Assembly: GCF_964355755.1 (NCBI RefSeq)
Contig: NC_092676.1
Span: 12,012,288-12,076,287, forward strand
Length of the DNA: 64,000 nt
DNA from: Antedon mediterranea
Lineage: Eukaryota; Echinodermata; Crinoidea; Comatulida; Antedonidae
Direction of reading: 5' to 3'
This document shows positions 1 to 9,263 of the stretch, in pieces (position 1 is the first letter of the stretch; each line of letters opens with the position of its first letter). A program made the position numbers and the translations under genes. The notes under the pieces are model-generated. The model had not been told where the DNA came from. It worked only from the letters and a program-made list of their open reading frames with translations, and did no database searches.

Positions 1-1
1 G

Positions 2-2239
2 CCAATCATTTCTGACGGTGTCTTTCTCCTTTAGAAGAACAATATCTCCTTCCTTTATATTCCTCTTTTCCTGTTGCCACTTGCTTCTGTTCTGAAGTGT
101 AGGGATATAGTCTCTTTTCCATTTTGACCAAAATTTGTTAGCCAAGTGCTGTACCGTTCGCCACTGCTTACCATACAAATCAGCATTACAAAACGCTCCA
201 GGAGGTGCTGCGAATGGTTGAGACTTTTGAGTAAGTAGAGTGTTTGGTGATATTATTTGTGGTGATTCAGGATCAGTAGAGACTTCTACTAAGGGTCGTG
301 CATTAATAATTCCTGATACTTCTGCCATTAGTGTTACCAGGACTTCGTGGGTTAACTTGGTTTCTCCAAGATCTCTAAACATACCATCTATAATCTTCCT
401 TGCTACTCCAATCATACGTTCCCAACTTCCTCCCATATGGGATGCATGAGGCGGGTTGAACACCCACTCACATTCACGGGTCAATAGATAGCGTTTAATT
501 TTATCTTGTCCTTCTTTCTGAATACTTTCACCCAAGATATTGCACGCACCAACAAAATTCGTCCCACAATCTGACCGTAGTTGTTTCGCAGGACCTCTTA
601 TCGCAAAGAATCTTCTAAGGGCGTTCAAGCAGCTTGAGGTATCCATACACTCTATCACCTCTATATGGACAGCCCGACTACACATGCAAGTAAACAAAAT
701 GGCCCATCGTTTTCCGTTTGCTTGTCCACCCCTTGTGCGCCGTGTTCGTACCATCCAAGGACCGAATACGTCAAGCCCTACATATGTGAATGGGGGAGCT
801 GATGTTAAGCGTTCCTTAGGTAAATCAGCCATTTTCTGTGTCTCTTGCTTTCCTCTCTGCTTCTTGCAAACTACACACTTTCCAAGCTCCTTTGAGATTG
901 ACCTCTTGCCACCTATTATCCAGAAGCCTTCACTACGTATTCTGCCATGTGTTAGGTGTCTGCCTTGGTGTTGAACTTGTTGGTGGTAGTGGCGGATGAT
1001 TAATGTTGTGACATGGTGATGTTTGGGAAGAATCATAGGATGCGCTCCTTCTTCGGCTAGTCCCATTTCTAAACGTCCTCCAACTCGCATGACTCCCTCC
1101 AAATAAGGTGTAAGCTTTACTAGCGTACTTGTCTTGGGAAGATGTTTTCCATTCTTCATGTGATTGATTTCAGCTGTGAATTCATCAAGTTGAGCACATT
1201 TCACTACAATCTGTTTTGCCTTAATCAATACAGGTGGTGGAATCATGCATACATGCCACCCACTACAGTCTTTTTTCTTGGTTTCTGTGAATGTACAAGC
1301 AATATGCACAAGACTTCCAATTGCTCGCACAAGATTTCCCCAATTCGAAAATCTGCTAAATCGCTTGGATCCCAGTGATTTGGCTGACTGAACTTCTGTA
1401 GCACTGGTAGTTACGACAGGTCTTACTTCGGGATCCTCTTCAATTTCACTGATGTCACAGACCGTTGTGTTTCTCTCACACGAGTTCTTATTAAGTAGGA
1501 ATCTTGGTCCTTGAATCCATGCTGAGTTCTGTAAGTCTTTAGCCTTGATGGATCTTGTAGCTTGATCGGCTGGGTTTATGTCTGTTTTAACATATTTCCA
1601 TTGTTCTGGTTTGGTCGACTGAAGAATCTGATCCACTCTGTTTGCCACGTACATGTAGAACCTACGGGTTTTATTTGTGATATAACCGAGAACGACCTTG
1701 CTATCGGTGTAAAAATGTGTGGCATCCAAGTTAAAATCCAATTCAGTCTTAACACATTTTGCGACTCCTGCGGCAAGTACTGCTCCGCACAACTCTAACC
1801 GTGGTATTGATGTCGCAGCTTTAGGTGCTAGCTTTGCCTTTCCAACAACAAAACTTAAGTGAACTTCTCCCACTTTATCAGTAATTCTGAGGTAAGACAC
1901 AGCGCCAATGGCTGTGTTAGAAGCATCGGAGAATGTGTGGAGTTCTCTCTGGATGGACTGGTTTGATGGAAATGATGTATAAGGACGAGGAATCAGAACA
2001 TCTGACAGTTGAACTATGGAGCTTCGCCACTTCTGCCATGAATCATGTAGCTGTTTCGGTAATGGCTCATCCCAATCTATGTATTGATCCTTTGTCATTT
2101 CCCTTAACAGCCTTCTTCCCTCTATAATGACGGGTGACGCAAAGCCGATTGGGTCATATATGCTGTTGATTTCTGACAGCACTCCTCGCTTAGTGAATGC
2201 CTTGCTGCTAACCTCCGTAATAGAGAAAGTAAAGGCATC
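2..2239 (-). CDS. BEL/Pao pol continuation: RNase H, integrase (after in-frame TGA)
   Basis: The frame of the upstream gag-pol continues for 746 codons without another stop and runs off the left edge. RNase H shows FSDAS (Asp codon 1925-1927), LELCGA (Glu codon 1793-1795) and YTDSK (Asp codon 1703-1705). The integrase has an N-terminal HHCC-type zinc region at about 850-1020, ending in CVVC. Its catalytic triad is Asp in GLDVFG (770-772), Asp in RSDCG (569-571) and Glu in SWERM (419-421), spaced D-67-D-50-E. The segment at about 2-160 is the Trp/Lys-rich C-terminal region usual after Pao integrases. It would degrade template RNA and insert cDNA. All catalytic residues named are present, so only the TGA separates this part from the upstream frame. 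The C-terminus is outside the window. Confidence 0.88.
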
Positions 2240-5200
2240 TCACTTGACATCCCACAGTACCCCTAATGACCTTTGCGTAAGAGGAGCGTCAGATCCGAGA
2301 TCGAGGTTGCACATGTTACTTGCTACATCTTGAGGTGAGAAAGCCGCTATCACTTTTGCATCGTTTGAGACAATTTTATGTAATCGTAAATTAGCTGTGG
2401 CTAACATGGCTTGTGTGCGCTTGAGCAGGTCGATCGCCTCATCTGAAGTAGCTAAAGACTTCAGCCCATCATCGACATAAAAATTCTTCTCCACGAACTC
2501 TCTTGCATCTGCGCCAAACTCGCTCTCTCCTTCTTGTGCAGTCTTTCTCAGTCCTAGCGTAGCAACAGCTGGAGAAGGTTTGTTTCCGAAGATGTGAACT
2601 TTCATCCGATACGTTCTCAATACTTTGCTGGGGTCGTTGTCTTCGAACCACAGGAACCGAAGAAAATCTCTGTGTTCTTCCACGACTTGAAATGAGTAGA
2701 ACATTTGCTCAATGTCTGCTACAAACGCCACAGGATCCTGCCTGAACCGTATCAATACACCAAGCAACCCATTTACCAGATCTGGTCCACTCATTAACAC
2801 GTTGTTAAGTGATGTATCTTGGAATTGCGCACTGGAATCAAAAACCACCCGGATCTTCCCTGGCTTTTGTGGATGGTACACACCAAAGTGTGGTAAATAC
2901 CAGCACTCTTCATCATGACTGTCATCTTCGACGAGCTCAGCATGTTGCTTTGAGAATACTTTCTCCAAGAACGCTAAGTAGTGAGCTTTCATCTCTGGCT
3001 TCTTATCCAGTGTGCGAATAAGAGACTGCATACGATTCATTGCTTGCTGCTTGTTGTTGGGTAACCTTTTTCTTTCTTCTCGAAAAGGAAGTGGGGCTAT
3101 CCAATTTCCTTGTTCACCTCGTTTCATCTCTTTTCCCATAAGTTGCACAAACTCCACATCTTCTCTGGACATTCCATACTGCTCGTCATCTTCTTTCTGT
3201 TGGAATACATTACCACCGAGTACGTCACAGCTGCGTTGCAGGGTTATTTCCTTCGCACTGATCATTCCTTTACAAGTTGTAAACATGGCGGATGGCCTAC
3301 CATTTCTCAAAACCTTTATATGGTTTCTGTTGGCGGTGACAACATTCTTTTGGTGGGCTCCACCTAAGCAGACGTCGCCAATAACCATCCAGCCTAGATC
3401 AAGTCGTTGGCCCCATGGAGAGTGATTTGGTCCATTGCGTACTTCTCGGACTTTATGAGCTTGAGCAGCATCTCGGCCGAGCAGTATGGTAATATTTGCA
3501 TTCTCATCCAAGGGTGGTATCTTGTCCGCAATATCCTTCAAGTGAGGAAAATTGCTGGCTGTCTCTGGAGTGGGAATTTCTGCCTTGTTCCCAGGTATGT
3601 CATTACATTCAAGTAGCGATGGGGCTGCTATTCTTGTTTTACCATCCATGGACTCAATTATCAGCTTCTCCAGTTTTCGGCCTTGAACTTCAGCCGCTCC
3701 CGAACAAGTCTTCAAAGTATACGACGTAAGTCTTGCATTGATATTAAAAAGGTCGAATACCTCACTCTTGGCCAACGAGCGATTGCTTTGGTCGTCTAGT
3801 ATAATGTAGGTTTTTATGAAAGTGTTAGGATGGTCTTCTAAATGAATTTTTGCTAAACAAATTTTAGCACACGATCGGCTCAGCCCAATTCCACCGCAGA
3901 CATCCGTACATGTAGTACTTACTACTTTGTCTCTTTCCTTCGTCTTCTGCGACTCTGTCCCCTGCTCCCCGCCATTTGCCTTCTCACCTTTCGCCTTTTG
4001 CTCCATTTTTACTTGCTCCCCGCCATTTGCCTTTTGCTCCGCTTTTACTTGTTCTCCGCCATTCGCCTTCTGCAAACGGTCACCATGGAATACAGTCGGA
4101 TGACGATCACTACCGCATTCTCCACACCTGACATTTCTATCACAATTCCTAGCCATGTGTGATGTAGACGAGAGACATCGGAAACATACTTGGTTTTCCT
4201 TAAGGAATGACTTCTTAGCAGCATAAGTCTTGGCCAGAAAGTTTCTACAGTCTACCAACGGATGCTGACCATTGTGTAGCGGACACATCCCTTCAGATTT
4301 ATTCACCTCAGTCATTCTCACATTTACAGTTGAACGTTGCGTGGTCTTAGGACGGTAACCTGTCTGTGTACGGTAGTTTCCCGGTGTATCAGTTTTGACC
4401 TCATCAACAGTTCCTCTTGGGACATCAGGATCACGTTGGATGTGAGCCATCTCACTTAGAAACTCTGTGAAAATGCTGAAATTCGGGAACGTTTTCATTT
4501 TCCTTTTATGTTTTGCGACCTTTTCTCTCCATTTATTAATTATGAAGTGTGGTAACTTCTCTACAATTGGTTTAATACCATGAGGAGTGTTTAACGTAAT
4601 CAGATGGGGTAGCTCCTGCATTTGAGCAACTGCATCTCCACACAAATCAGCCAGTTCTTGGAGTGCGGTCAAATCACCTGCTTTGAATCTTCTGTATTTG
4701 GTAAGTCTCAGGATAATTTCAGCTGATATTAAGGTTTGGTTCCCGAACCTGTCTTCTAGCTCAGTCCAGGCCTCATGATATGCCTTGTCAACATCTTCAA
4801 CATGCCTTAGTCGGAATCGATCAACCAAAACTTTTGCTTCGCCAGTAGTATATTTACACAGGAATGATAGCTTTTCAACAGTGTCCACACAGGCTGTTTT
4901 CACCATAGCTTCAAAGGATCTTTTCCACGGAAGAAACATTATTGGATCCCCAGAATAAATATCCGGTTCTTGCAAGGGTAATCGCTGACGTGCCAATATT
5001 CGAATGTACTCCTGCATATGATTTGGTTCGTAAGATCTAGCTCCAGGATTAAGAGTAGACATTGGTACCTCTACAGCATTGTTTAGATAATTTTCTACCC
5101 GCTGACTGGGTTCCATCTTTGGAAGTTCGTTAAGCACCTCTGCCATTCTTTGACTGGGTACTGCATCTTGGGGTGCGCCTTGCACCTCTTCCATCTGATT

Positions 5201-5563
5201 ATTGCTTTCTAACTGTGAAAGCTCTTCCTCAATATCTTCAAAAGATATATGTTGCAATTCTGCTTGAAGGACATTGGCTCTAGCCTGTGCTGCAGCCATT
5301 TCTTCTTCTTTCTCTACTTCGTCTATGTCTAACATAGCTTTAGCTGCTTCCATTTCAGCCTTCAACGCCTCTAACTTGGCGGCACTCTTCTTCTTTGCAA
5401 ATGTAACACGAGCTTTCGCTACAGCAGCATCAGCACGAGCTTGTGCAGCAGATACTTCTAATGATGACACTGACTGCGATGATGCCTTCGATCTATGGCT
5501 CCTTGACCCTATTGACCTTGCTTCATCTCTCGCACCATCACGTCTTCTACTAGAAGTCGACAT
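2240..5563 (-). CDS. BEL/Pao Gag-protease-reverse transcriptase (first 1107 residues of pol)
   Basis: The reading frame starts at ATG 5561-5563. Residues about 40-117 are Ala/Glu/Lys-rich and probably coiled coil. Residues about 190-360 resemble the gag domain of Pao elements. Two zinc knuckles follow (C460-C463-H469-C474 and C480-C483-H488-H493), which would bind RNA. A linker at about 499-534 holds three KANGGEQ repeats. The protease motif LDDQSNRS sits near residue 590. The reverse transcriptase has its first catalytic Asp in FVADIEQMF (about residue 950) and YVDD at 1029-1032 (nucleotides 2468-2479). The polyprotein would package element RNA, process itself and copy RNA to cDNA in cytoplasmic particles. 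The frame stops at TGA 2240-2242 just after LGVLWDVK, in the peptidase-A17/RT connection region, and continues beyond it. The product would lack RNase H and integrase unless the stop is read through. Confidence 0.9.
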   Translation of the reverse strand: MSTSSRRRDGARDEARSIGSRSHRSKASSQSVSSLEVSAAQARADAAVAKARVTFAKKKSAAKLEALKAEMEAAKAMLDIDEVEKEEEMAAAQARANVLQAELQHISFEDIEEELSQLESNNQMEEVQGAPQDAVPSQRMAEVLNELPKMEPSQRVENYLNNAVEVPMSTLNPGARSYEPNHMQEYIRILARQRLPLQEPDIYSGDPIMFLPWKRSFEAMVKTACVDTVEKLSFLCKYTTGEAKVLVDRFRLRHVEDVDKAYHEAWTELEDRFGNQTLISAEIILRLTKYRRFKAGDLTALQELADLCGDAVAQMQELPHLITLNTPHGIKPIVEKLPHFIINKWREKVAKHKRKMKTFPNFSIFTEFLSEMAHIQRDPDVPRGTVDEVKTDTPGNYRTQTGYRPKTTQRSTVNVRMTEVNKSEGMCPLHNGQHPLVDCRNFLAKTYAAKKSFLKENQVCFRCLSSTSHMARNCDRNVRCGECGSDRHPTVFHGDRLQKANGGEQVKAEQKANGGEQVKMEQKAKGEKANGGEQGTESQKTKERDKVVSTTCTDVCGGIGLSRSCAKICLAKIHLEDHPNTFIKTYIILDDQSNRSLAKSEVFDLFNINARLTSYTLKTCSGAAEVQGRKLEKLIIESMDGKTRIAAPSLLECNDIPGNKAEIPTPETASNFPHLKDIADKIPPLDENANITILLGRDAAQAHKVREVRNGPNHSPWGQRLDLGWMVIGDVCLGGAHQKNVVTANRNHIKVLRNGRPSAMFTTCKGMISAKEITLQRSCDVLGGNVFQQKEDDEQYGMSREDVEFVQLMGKEMKRGEQGNWIAPLPFREERKRLPNNKQQAMNRMQSLIRTLDKKPEMKAHYLAFLEKVFSKQHAELVEDDSHDEECWYLPHFGVYHPQKPGKIRVVFDSSAQFQDTSLNNVLMSGPDLVNGLLGVLIRFRQDPVAFVADIEQMFYSFQVVEEHRDFLRFLWFEDNDPSKVLRTYRMKVHIFGNKPSPAVATLGLRKTAQEGESEFGADAREFVEKNFYVDDGLKSLATSDEAIDLLKRTQAMLATANLRLHKIVSNDAKVIAAFSPQDVASNMCNLDLGSDAPLTQRSLGVLWDVK

Positions 5564-6280
5564 TGCTTTTCACTGTGCTGACCTCACGAGCTTGAACCGT
5601 CAAACTCGCTATTCAGTAGATAAACCCAATCCACGACAAAAAATACTGCAACACAATCACTTGTTGACTGACTCTTTAATACAGCAAATTCAGCCATAAA
5701 CAGGGTGAACTGAAATTAAGCATACTTAAATCCAGCTCCAAATAGTAATAATATACATAACATAAATATAAAACTATCTGCAAAACAGATCAAACGTAGC
5801 GCCCTCTTACGGAGGTGTACATGCCTAAAGAACATATTAAACAAAGTCATCAAATAATCAACAGCGCCCTCATACGGACGTACTACTTCTATAGATACGG
5901 CATACAAAATAGAACACCGCCCTCTACACGGAGACTCGTGTTTATCGCCATGCTGTTCGAGCGATCGTATACGATTCAATCTACGCAGGCCTAGGCCTAC
6001 GACCACAATGTAGTATAGCATTAATAATCTAGGCCACTACTGTGGTTCATATAATTCTAATTATTGTAATATAATACTCTAACAACTTACAAGCAATGTG
6101 CGGCCTACTAGTTTAGTAAATTACACACTATCTCGGCACAATAAGACATTTAGAAGCCGAACTCTAGAACACATGTAGTCAATGCGAAACTTATAACATG
6201 GATCCTATTTACATACGCCCTCTCTCGGAAAGGAACGATGCAGCTAAAATAGGAGCAACACACACTTTGTTTAAGCTTGA
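5564..6280 (-). promoter_or_regulatory. putative 5' LTR and leader of the BEL/Pao element
   Basis: This non-coding stretch lies directly upstream of the gag start. A candidate LTR start in element sense is TGTGTGTTGCTCC near 6275, but neither the LTR end nor a primer-binding site could be fixed, because the other LTR is outside the window. It contains four copies of a short motif close to GCGCCCTCNNACGGA (5799-5815, 5864-5878, 5917-5932, 6216-6229). In element sense the first three read CCGTNNNAGGGCGC-like, and the fourth is less complete. A 101-codon frame on the minus strand here has no recognisable similarity and is not called. Confidence 0.45.
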
Positions 6281-6333
6281 CGCTTAATACCCAGTCATGC
6301 TTAGGAAATATGCCAACCAGTCAGCACCCATAT

Positions 6334-6974
6334 TTACAACGCGGTATTTGACAAAGTTATGTGGTTCGACCATCGTCCAAAAGTCATAATGTCTTGGTGA
6401 GAGTGTCCAAGTTGGTGAAGGTCGGTAGCTCGACCGATTCTGAAAGAATGAGTGTTAAACTGTGTATGTTCCAGACTAGCATGGCGAGCTAATTGTTTAT
6501 AGCATTAGTGTGTGTTCTGCAGCCTTGAAGACTACTGCTTCACTGGCTCTGAGGCATGCGAAGTAACATATTATGAACAAGGCTCTGTATAGGATGAATT
6601 CGTATTTGGATTTCATGCTACCTCGCATTATGTCCAATTAGCGTTACAAGAATGTCGGAAGTGACCGGCGGTCTGATCGGTTTGGATGGAGAGTTCGTTT
6701 TTTGTTTCGCTACTCCTCTGCATAAATTGCTGACTGCTGGATTTGCGGTAGGGTCTTCCATAAATGATACCCTGTGCACGAATGACACTGCGCTAAGGTA
6801 GTTTCGAATCGTGGAAATCGCCAGTGCATTTTTAGTCAGCTTACTTACATAGAGAACAATTGTTTGTGGAGTCGCTGGTAGCGGAAGGCTTAGTGATTTT
6901 CTGAATTGGTTAAAATGGTGCCATTTGCTTTTATAGTTACTAGCGGTTCCTTTGCTTAATGAGTTAATTCCACA
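6334..6974 (-). pseudogene. tyrosine recombinase of the DIRS-like element, broken
   Basis: After the RNase H stop the same frame reads a core-binding domain (LSKGTASNYKSKW, then STIRNYLSAVSFVHR) down to a TAG at 6618-6620. In a second frame the catalytic domain follows: CLRASEA with the first catalytic Arg (codon 6548-6550), HSFRIGRAT with the His-x-x-Arg pair (6439-6450) and a GRWSNH box near 6380, ending at TAA 6334-6336. The final catalytic Tyr was not found and appears lost. Such enzymes integrate circular DIRS cDNA instead of a DDE integrase. At least one stop and one frameshift make this copy inactive. Confidence 0.78.
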
Positions 6975-7650
6975 TTAGCTCTCGTGTGAGGATCTTGAGT
7001 TGTTTAGTGGTTCGAAGTAGATTGGTTGTAAGTGCTTTGGTATCTTTAGCGGTGTGCGGTTCATACTGTGCTCCTCTAGCATGGCCTCCGTTTCCTGAAA
7101 ACGAGAAAGAGCGTCACATATCCTGTTTTGCTTACCAGGGATGTGCCTGGCTGTAAACTGAATGTTGTTTAGTAGTAACAAAAGGACGATAGCGCGAACC
7201 ACTCTCATGACCTTTTCGTTTGATGACGATTTTTTGTTAAGCACATATACATCAGCTAGGTTATCACAGTGGAAAGCTACATGGGTGGTGGCTAGCTGTT
7301 TTGCAAAAATCGAAAGCATGACATAGATGGGGAAAATTTCGAGAACCATGATGTCGAACATTTTCCAAGATTCCGGCCAGCGGCCTTGAATCCAGAACTT
7401 TTGGAAGGTCGCACCAAGTGCGGTTTTTGAGGCATCAGAGGAGAAATGTACACGCTGCGAGTCAAATTTTTGTGGGGGTAAAAAATGGTAACGCCATTGT
7501 GTTTGCTAAAAAAGTCGGCCCAAATTTGGAGATCCTCCTTTGCTGAGTCAGAAAGGTGAGTAGTTGAAAAGAGGTTAGTTAGACCGGCCGTTAGGGCATA
7601 AAGCCTTCTTAGGAACGCCAGTCCAGAGGGTATAACCCAGGTGGCAAATT
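6975..7650 (-). pseudogene. DIRS-type RNase H remnant
   Basis: The frame from the RT thumb (RRLYALTAGL, about 7620) reaches HNGVTIFYP and then shifts near 7475-7490 inside a T/C run. After the shift it reads KFDSQRVHFSSDASKTALG, the start of an RNase H fold with its first Asp, followed by ESWKMFDIMVLEI (Glu), VAFHCDNLADV (Asp) and ARHIPGKQNRICDALSR (late His/Asp). It ends at TAA 6975-6977. RNase H would remove the RNA template during cDNA synthesis. The frame beyond this stop codes for the recombinase without a shift, so RT, RNase H and recombinase were probably one polyprotein. Confidence 0.8.
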
Positions 7651-8300
7651 GTGGCTTTTCAAAGAGATTGGAGGGCTCTCAATGTAGTTGAGTGAAGTTT
7701 TGAACTTTAAAGGGAGTAACGTAATTTTATTATCTCAGATGGAAGCCTGTCTTACATTTTCTGTAAATCAAGTTCAGTACCCAGGAAGGAAATGGTGGTG
7801 GTGGGTGAAATTGTTTTGTGCGGTGCTAGAGGTATTCCACCGCGGTCAGCAAGCGCCTTGGATATCTTCAAGGAGTTCGCACACAGTTGGTGTGTGTCTT
7901 CAATGACGAGGATGTCGTCTAATATTTTCACGTTATTGGGATGTTTTAACTTTTTTATAAGGAAAAATTTCACTCCGTCAGAAAACTTATTGAATATTTG
8001 ACACGAAGATCCGCCGCCTTGGGGAAGCGTTTTATCGTAGTAATACTGGCCTAACCACGTGAAACCTGTGAGGTGATATTGAGTGGGATGTAAATGTATT
8101 AGTCTGTATGCGTCACTGGTGTCCTTCTTAGCCATGAATGCCGGGTGATTGTGTATGTCAATTATGTCTATTGCGTTGGCAATTGTTTCGTAATGAACTG
8201 TTATGCAAAACCCAGGGATGTTGTGATTGACAGCGTTTGAGTCGTAGGGATAGGAGAGGTTGTGGAGGATACGACATTTTTCAGGTACGGAATTTCCGGA
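7650..8300 (-). pseudogene. DIRS-type reverse transcriptase remnant
   Basis: The best part is 8135-7752, with an upstream in-frame extension to about 8290. It shows the DIRS RT signatures SDAYRLIHLHP (palm, first Asp), YYYDKTLPQGG, SSCQIFNKFS and the catalytic ILDDIL, then the thumb-like FLGTELD. RT would copy the element RNA. The frame is closed by a TAA just after LDLQKM at about 7751, has further stops to about 7680, and resumes in another frame near 7650 (VIPSGLAFLRRLYALT). The gene is therefore non-functional. Confidence 0.82.
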
Positions 8301-8771
8301 AGGTTGTTGATGATAGGTTGGGAGTTAGTTGCTGTAAAAGCAGCCCCATGTAAGGTAGAAGCCATGAGAGAAACATTGGGTTAAGTAAGCGTGGTGTTTG
8401 TAACCAGATAGGAGTGCGCTTATTCTAGTGGGAATTATTGGGATCCCGAGCACTGAAAAACGAGTGGCGATACTGACAGTTTGTCTGGACACATCTATTG
8501 AGTCTGTTATGGTAGGAGAAGCCGAGTGGACGCTCCACGGTTGGATGTGTTAGAGGTTTATGGTTAGCTCGTTGCGTCTAGTTTATGCAGGAGGTCGGCT
8601 CGAACCGATGACCAAGAGCAAAGTGTGTACTCAGTAGCCATTTGAAATTATCAGTCGTAAAAGTACCATTAATTTGGATGACTGCGCATGAGGTATTTAA
8701 TATACTTAAAATAATTTAAGATGTCCTGCGTATATTTACTTAAATACAATTGTGGCAAAGTCGTAAAAGGC

Positions 8772-9168
8772 CTAGTGCCAGTTGTGTTCGTTTGAGATGC
8801 GGCATTTGGGCTTAGGCACAAGTTCAAAGGTACCAGTGAACGTTAGCGTCAAAGCTTCCGCTGCGCTGTTGAAGTCGAGCAGATTGTGCAGCTCGATGAA
8901 TTTGTGGGAGATTATTTTCTCTTTAAGTTTTTGACAAGGTAGGGGGTTTGAGGAAGAGAGCTGCCGGTAGGTTCGGCTTACCGACATTAATCTCAACCAC
9001 AGAAGTTACCAGGGTTTCGACGATATGCCTCATGTCCTTTAATTCTTTATTTATGTCAAATTCAGGTACTGGCACGGTTCTCTTTTTTTTTTTGGTGCCG
9101 TATTTTTTACCTCTTGTTAGTTCTTTTCCGTCCTGACATAGTGTATCTGTAAGAAAATCTTTGTGCAA
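8772..9168 (-). pseudogene. DIRS-type Gag-like remnant
   Basis: Two overlapping minus-strand frames (9168-8923 and 8996-8772) look like one protein broken by a frameshift near 8930-8990. The first half is basic (a GKKYGTKKKKR segment), followed by an amphipathic stretch near KELKDMRHIVETLV. The second half contains KLKEKIISHKFIELHNLL and ends in EHNWH, with a stop where a conserved Trp-x-x-Ala-Phe segment often follows in DIRS gag proteins. Weak matching codons continue beyond that stop to about 8600. The assignment rests on this partial motif and on the position upstream of RT. It could also be an unrelated leader frame. Confidence 0.45.
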
Positions 9169-9263
9169 TTAAGACGGAAAGAAAAATGTGTGTGGACAGG
9201 GGAAAAGGGCCCTGCAACCATGTTAAAGGAGTGAAAAAAAAGATTGGAGACAAAGTCAGCATT

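Larger units (their letters stand above)
1..6280 (-). mobile_element. BEL/Pao LTR retrotransposon, 3' part cut by left window edge
   Basis: The element is read on the minus strand: probable LTR and leader (5564 to about 6280), gag, aspartic protease, reverse transcriptase, RNase H and integrase, in the BEL/Pao order. The coding frame is the same from 5563 to 2. I followed it codon by codon from 2242 to 2 and found only one interruption, a TGA at 2240-2242. The C-terminal end of pol and the 3' LTR lie outside the window, so LTR identity cannot be compared. The right border is set only loosely by the DIRS-like recombinase remnant ending near 6334. Because the frame is almost intact, the insertion is probably young. 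Confidence 0.85.
6334..9168 (-). mobile_element. degenerate DIRS-like (tyrosine recombinase) retrotransposon
   Basis: On the minus strand, a gag-like remnant, reverse transcriptase, RNase H and tyrosine recombinase follow each other in the order typical of DIRS/Ngaro/PAT elements. Several stops and frameshifts break the frames, so the copy is dead. Neither terminal inverted repeats nor split direct repeats were found, so the outer borders are those of the recognisable coding remnants. The left end lies just beyond the putative BEL LTR. The right end stops about 100 bp short of a minisatellite. Confidence 0.8.

Noticed and set aside
5716-6021. 101-codon minus-strand frame upstream of BEL gag
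   Set aside because: It lies in the putative LTR, has no domain similarity and covers the repeated GCGCCCTC motifs.
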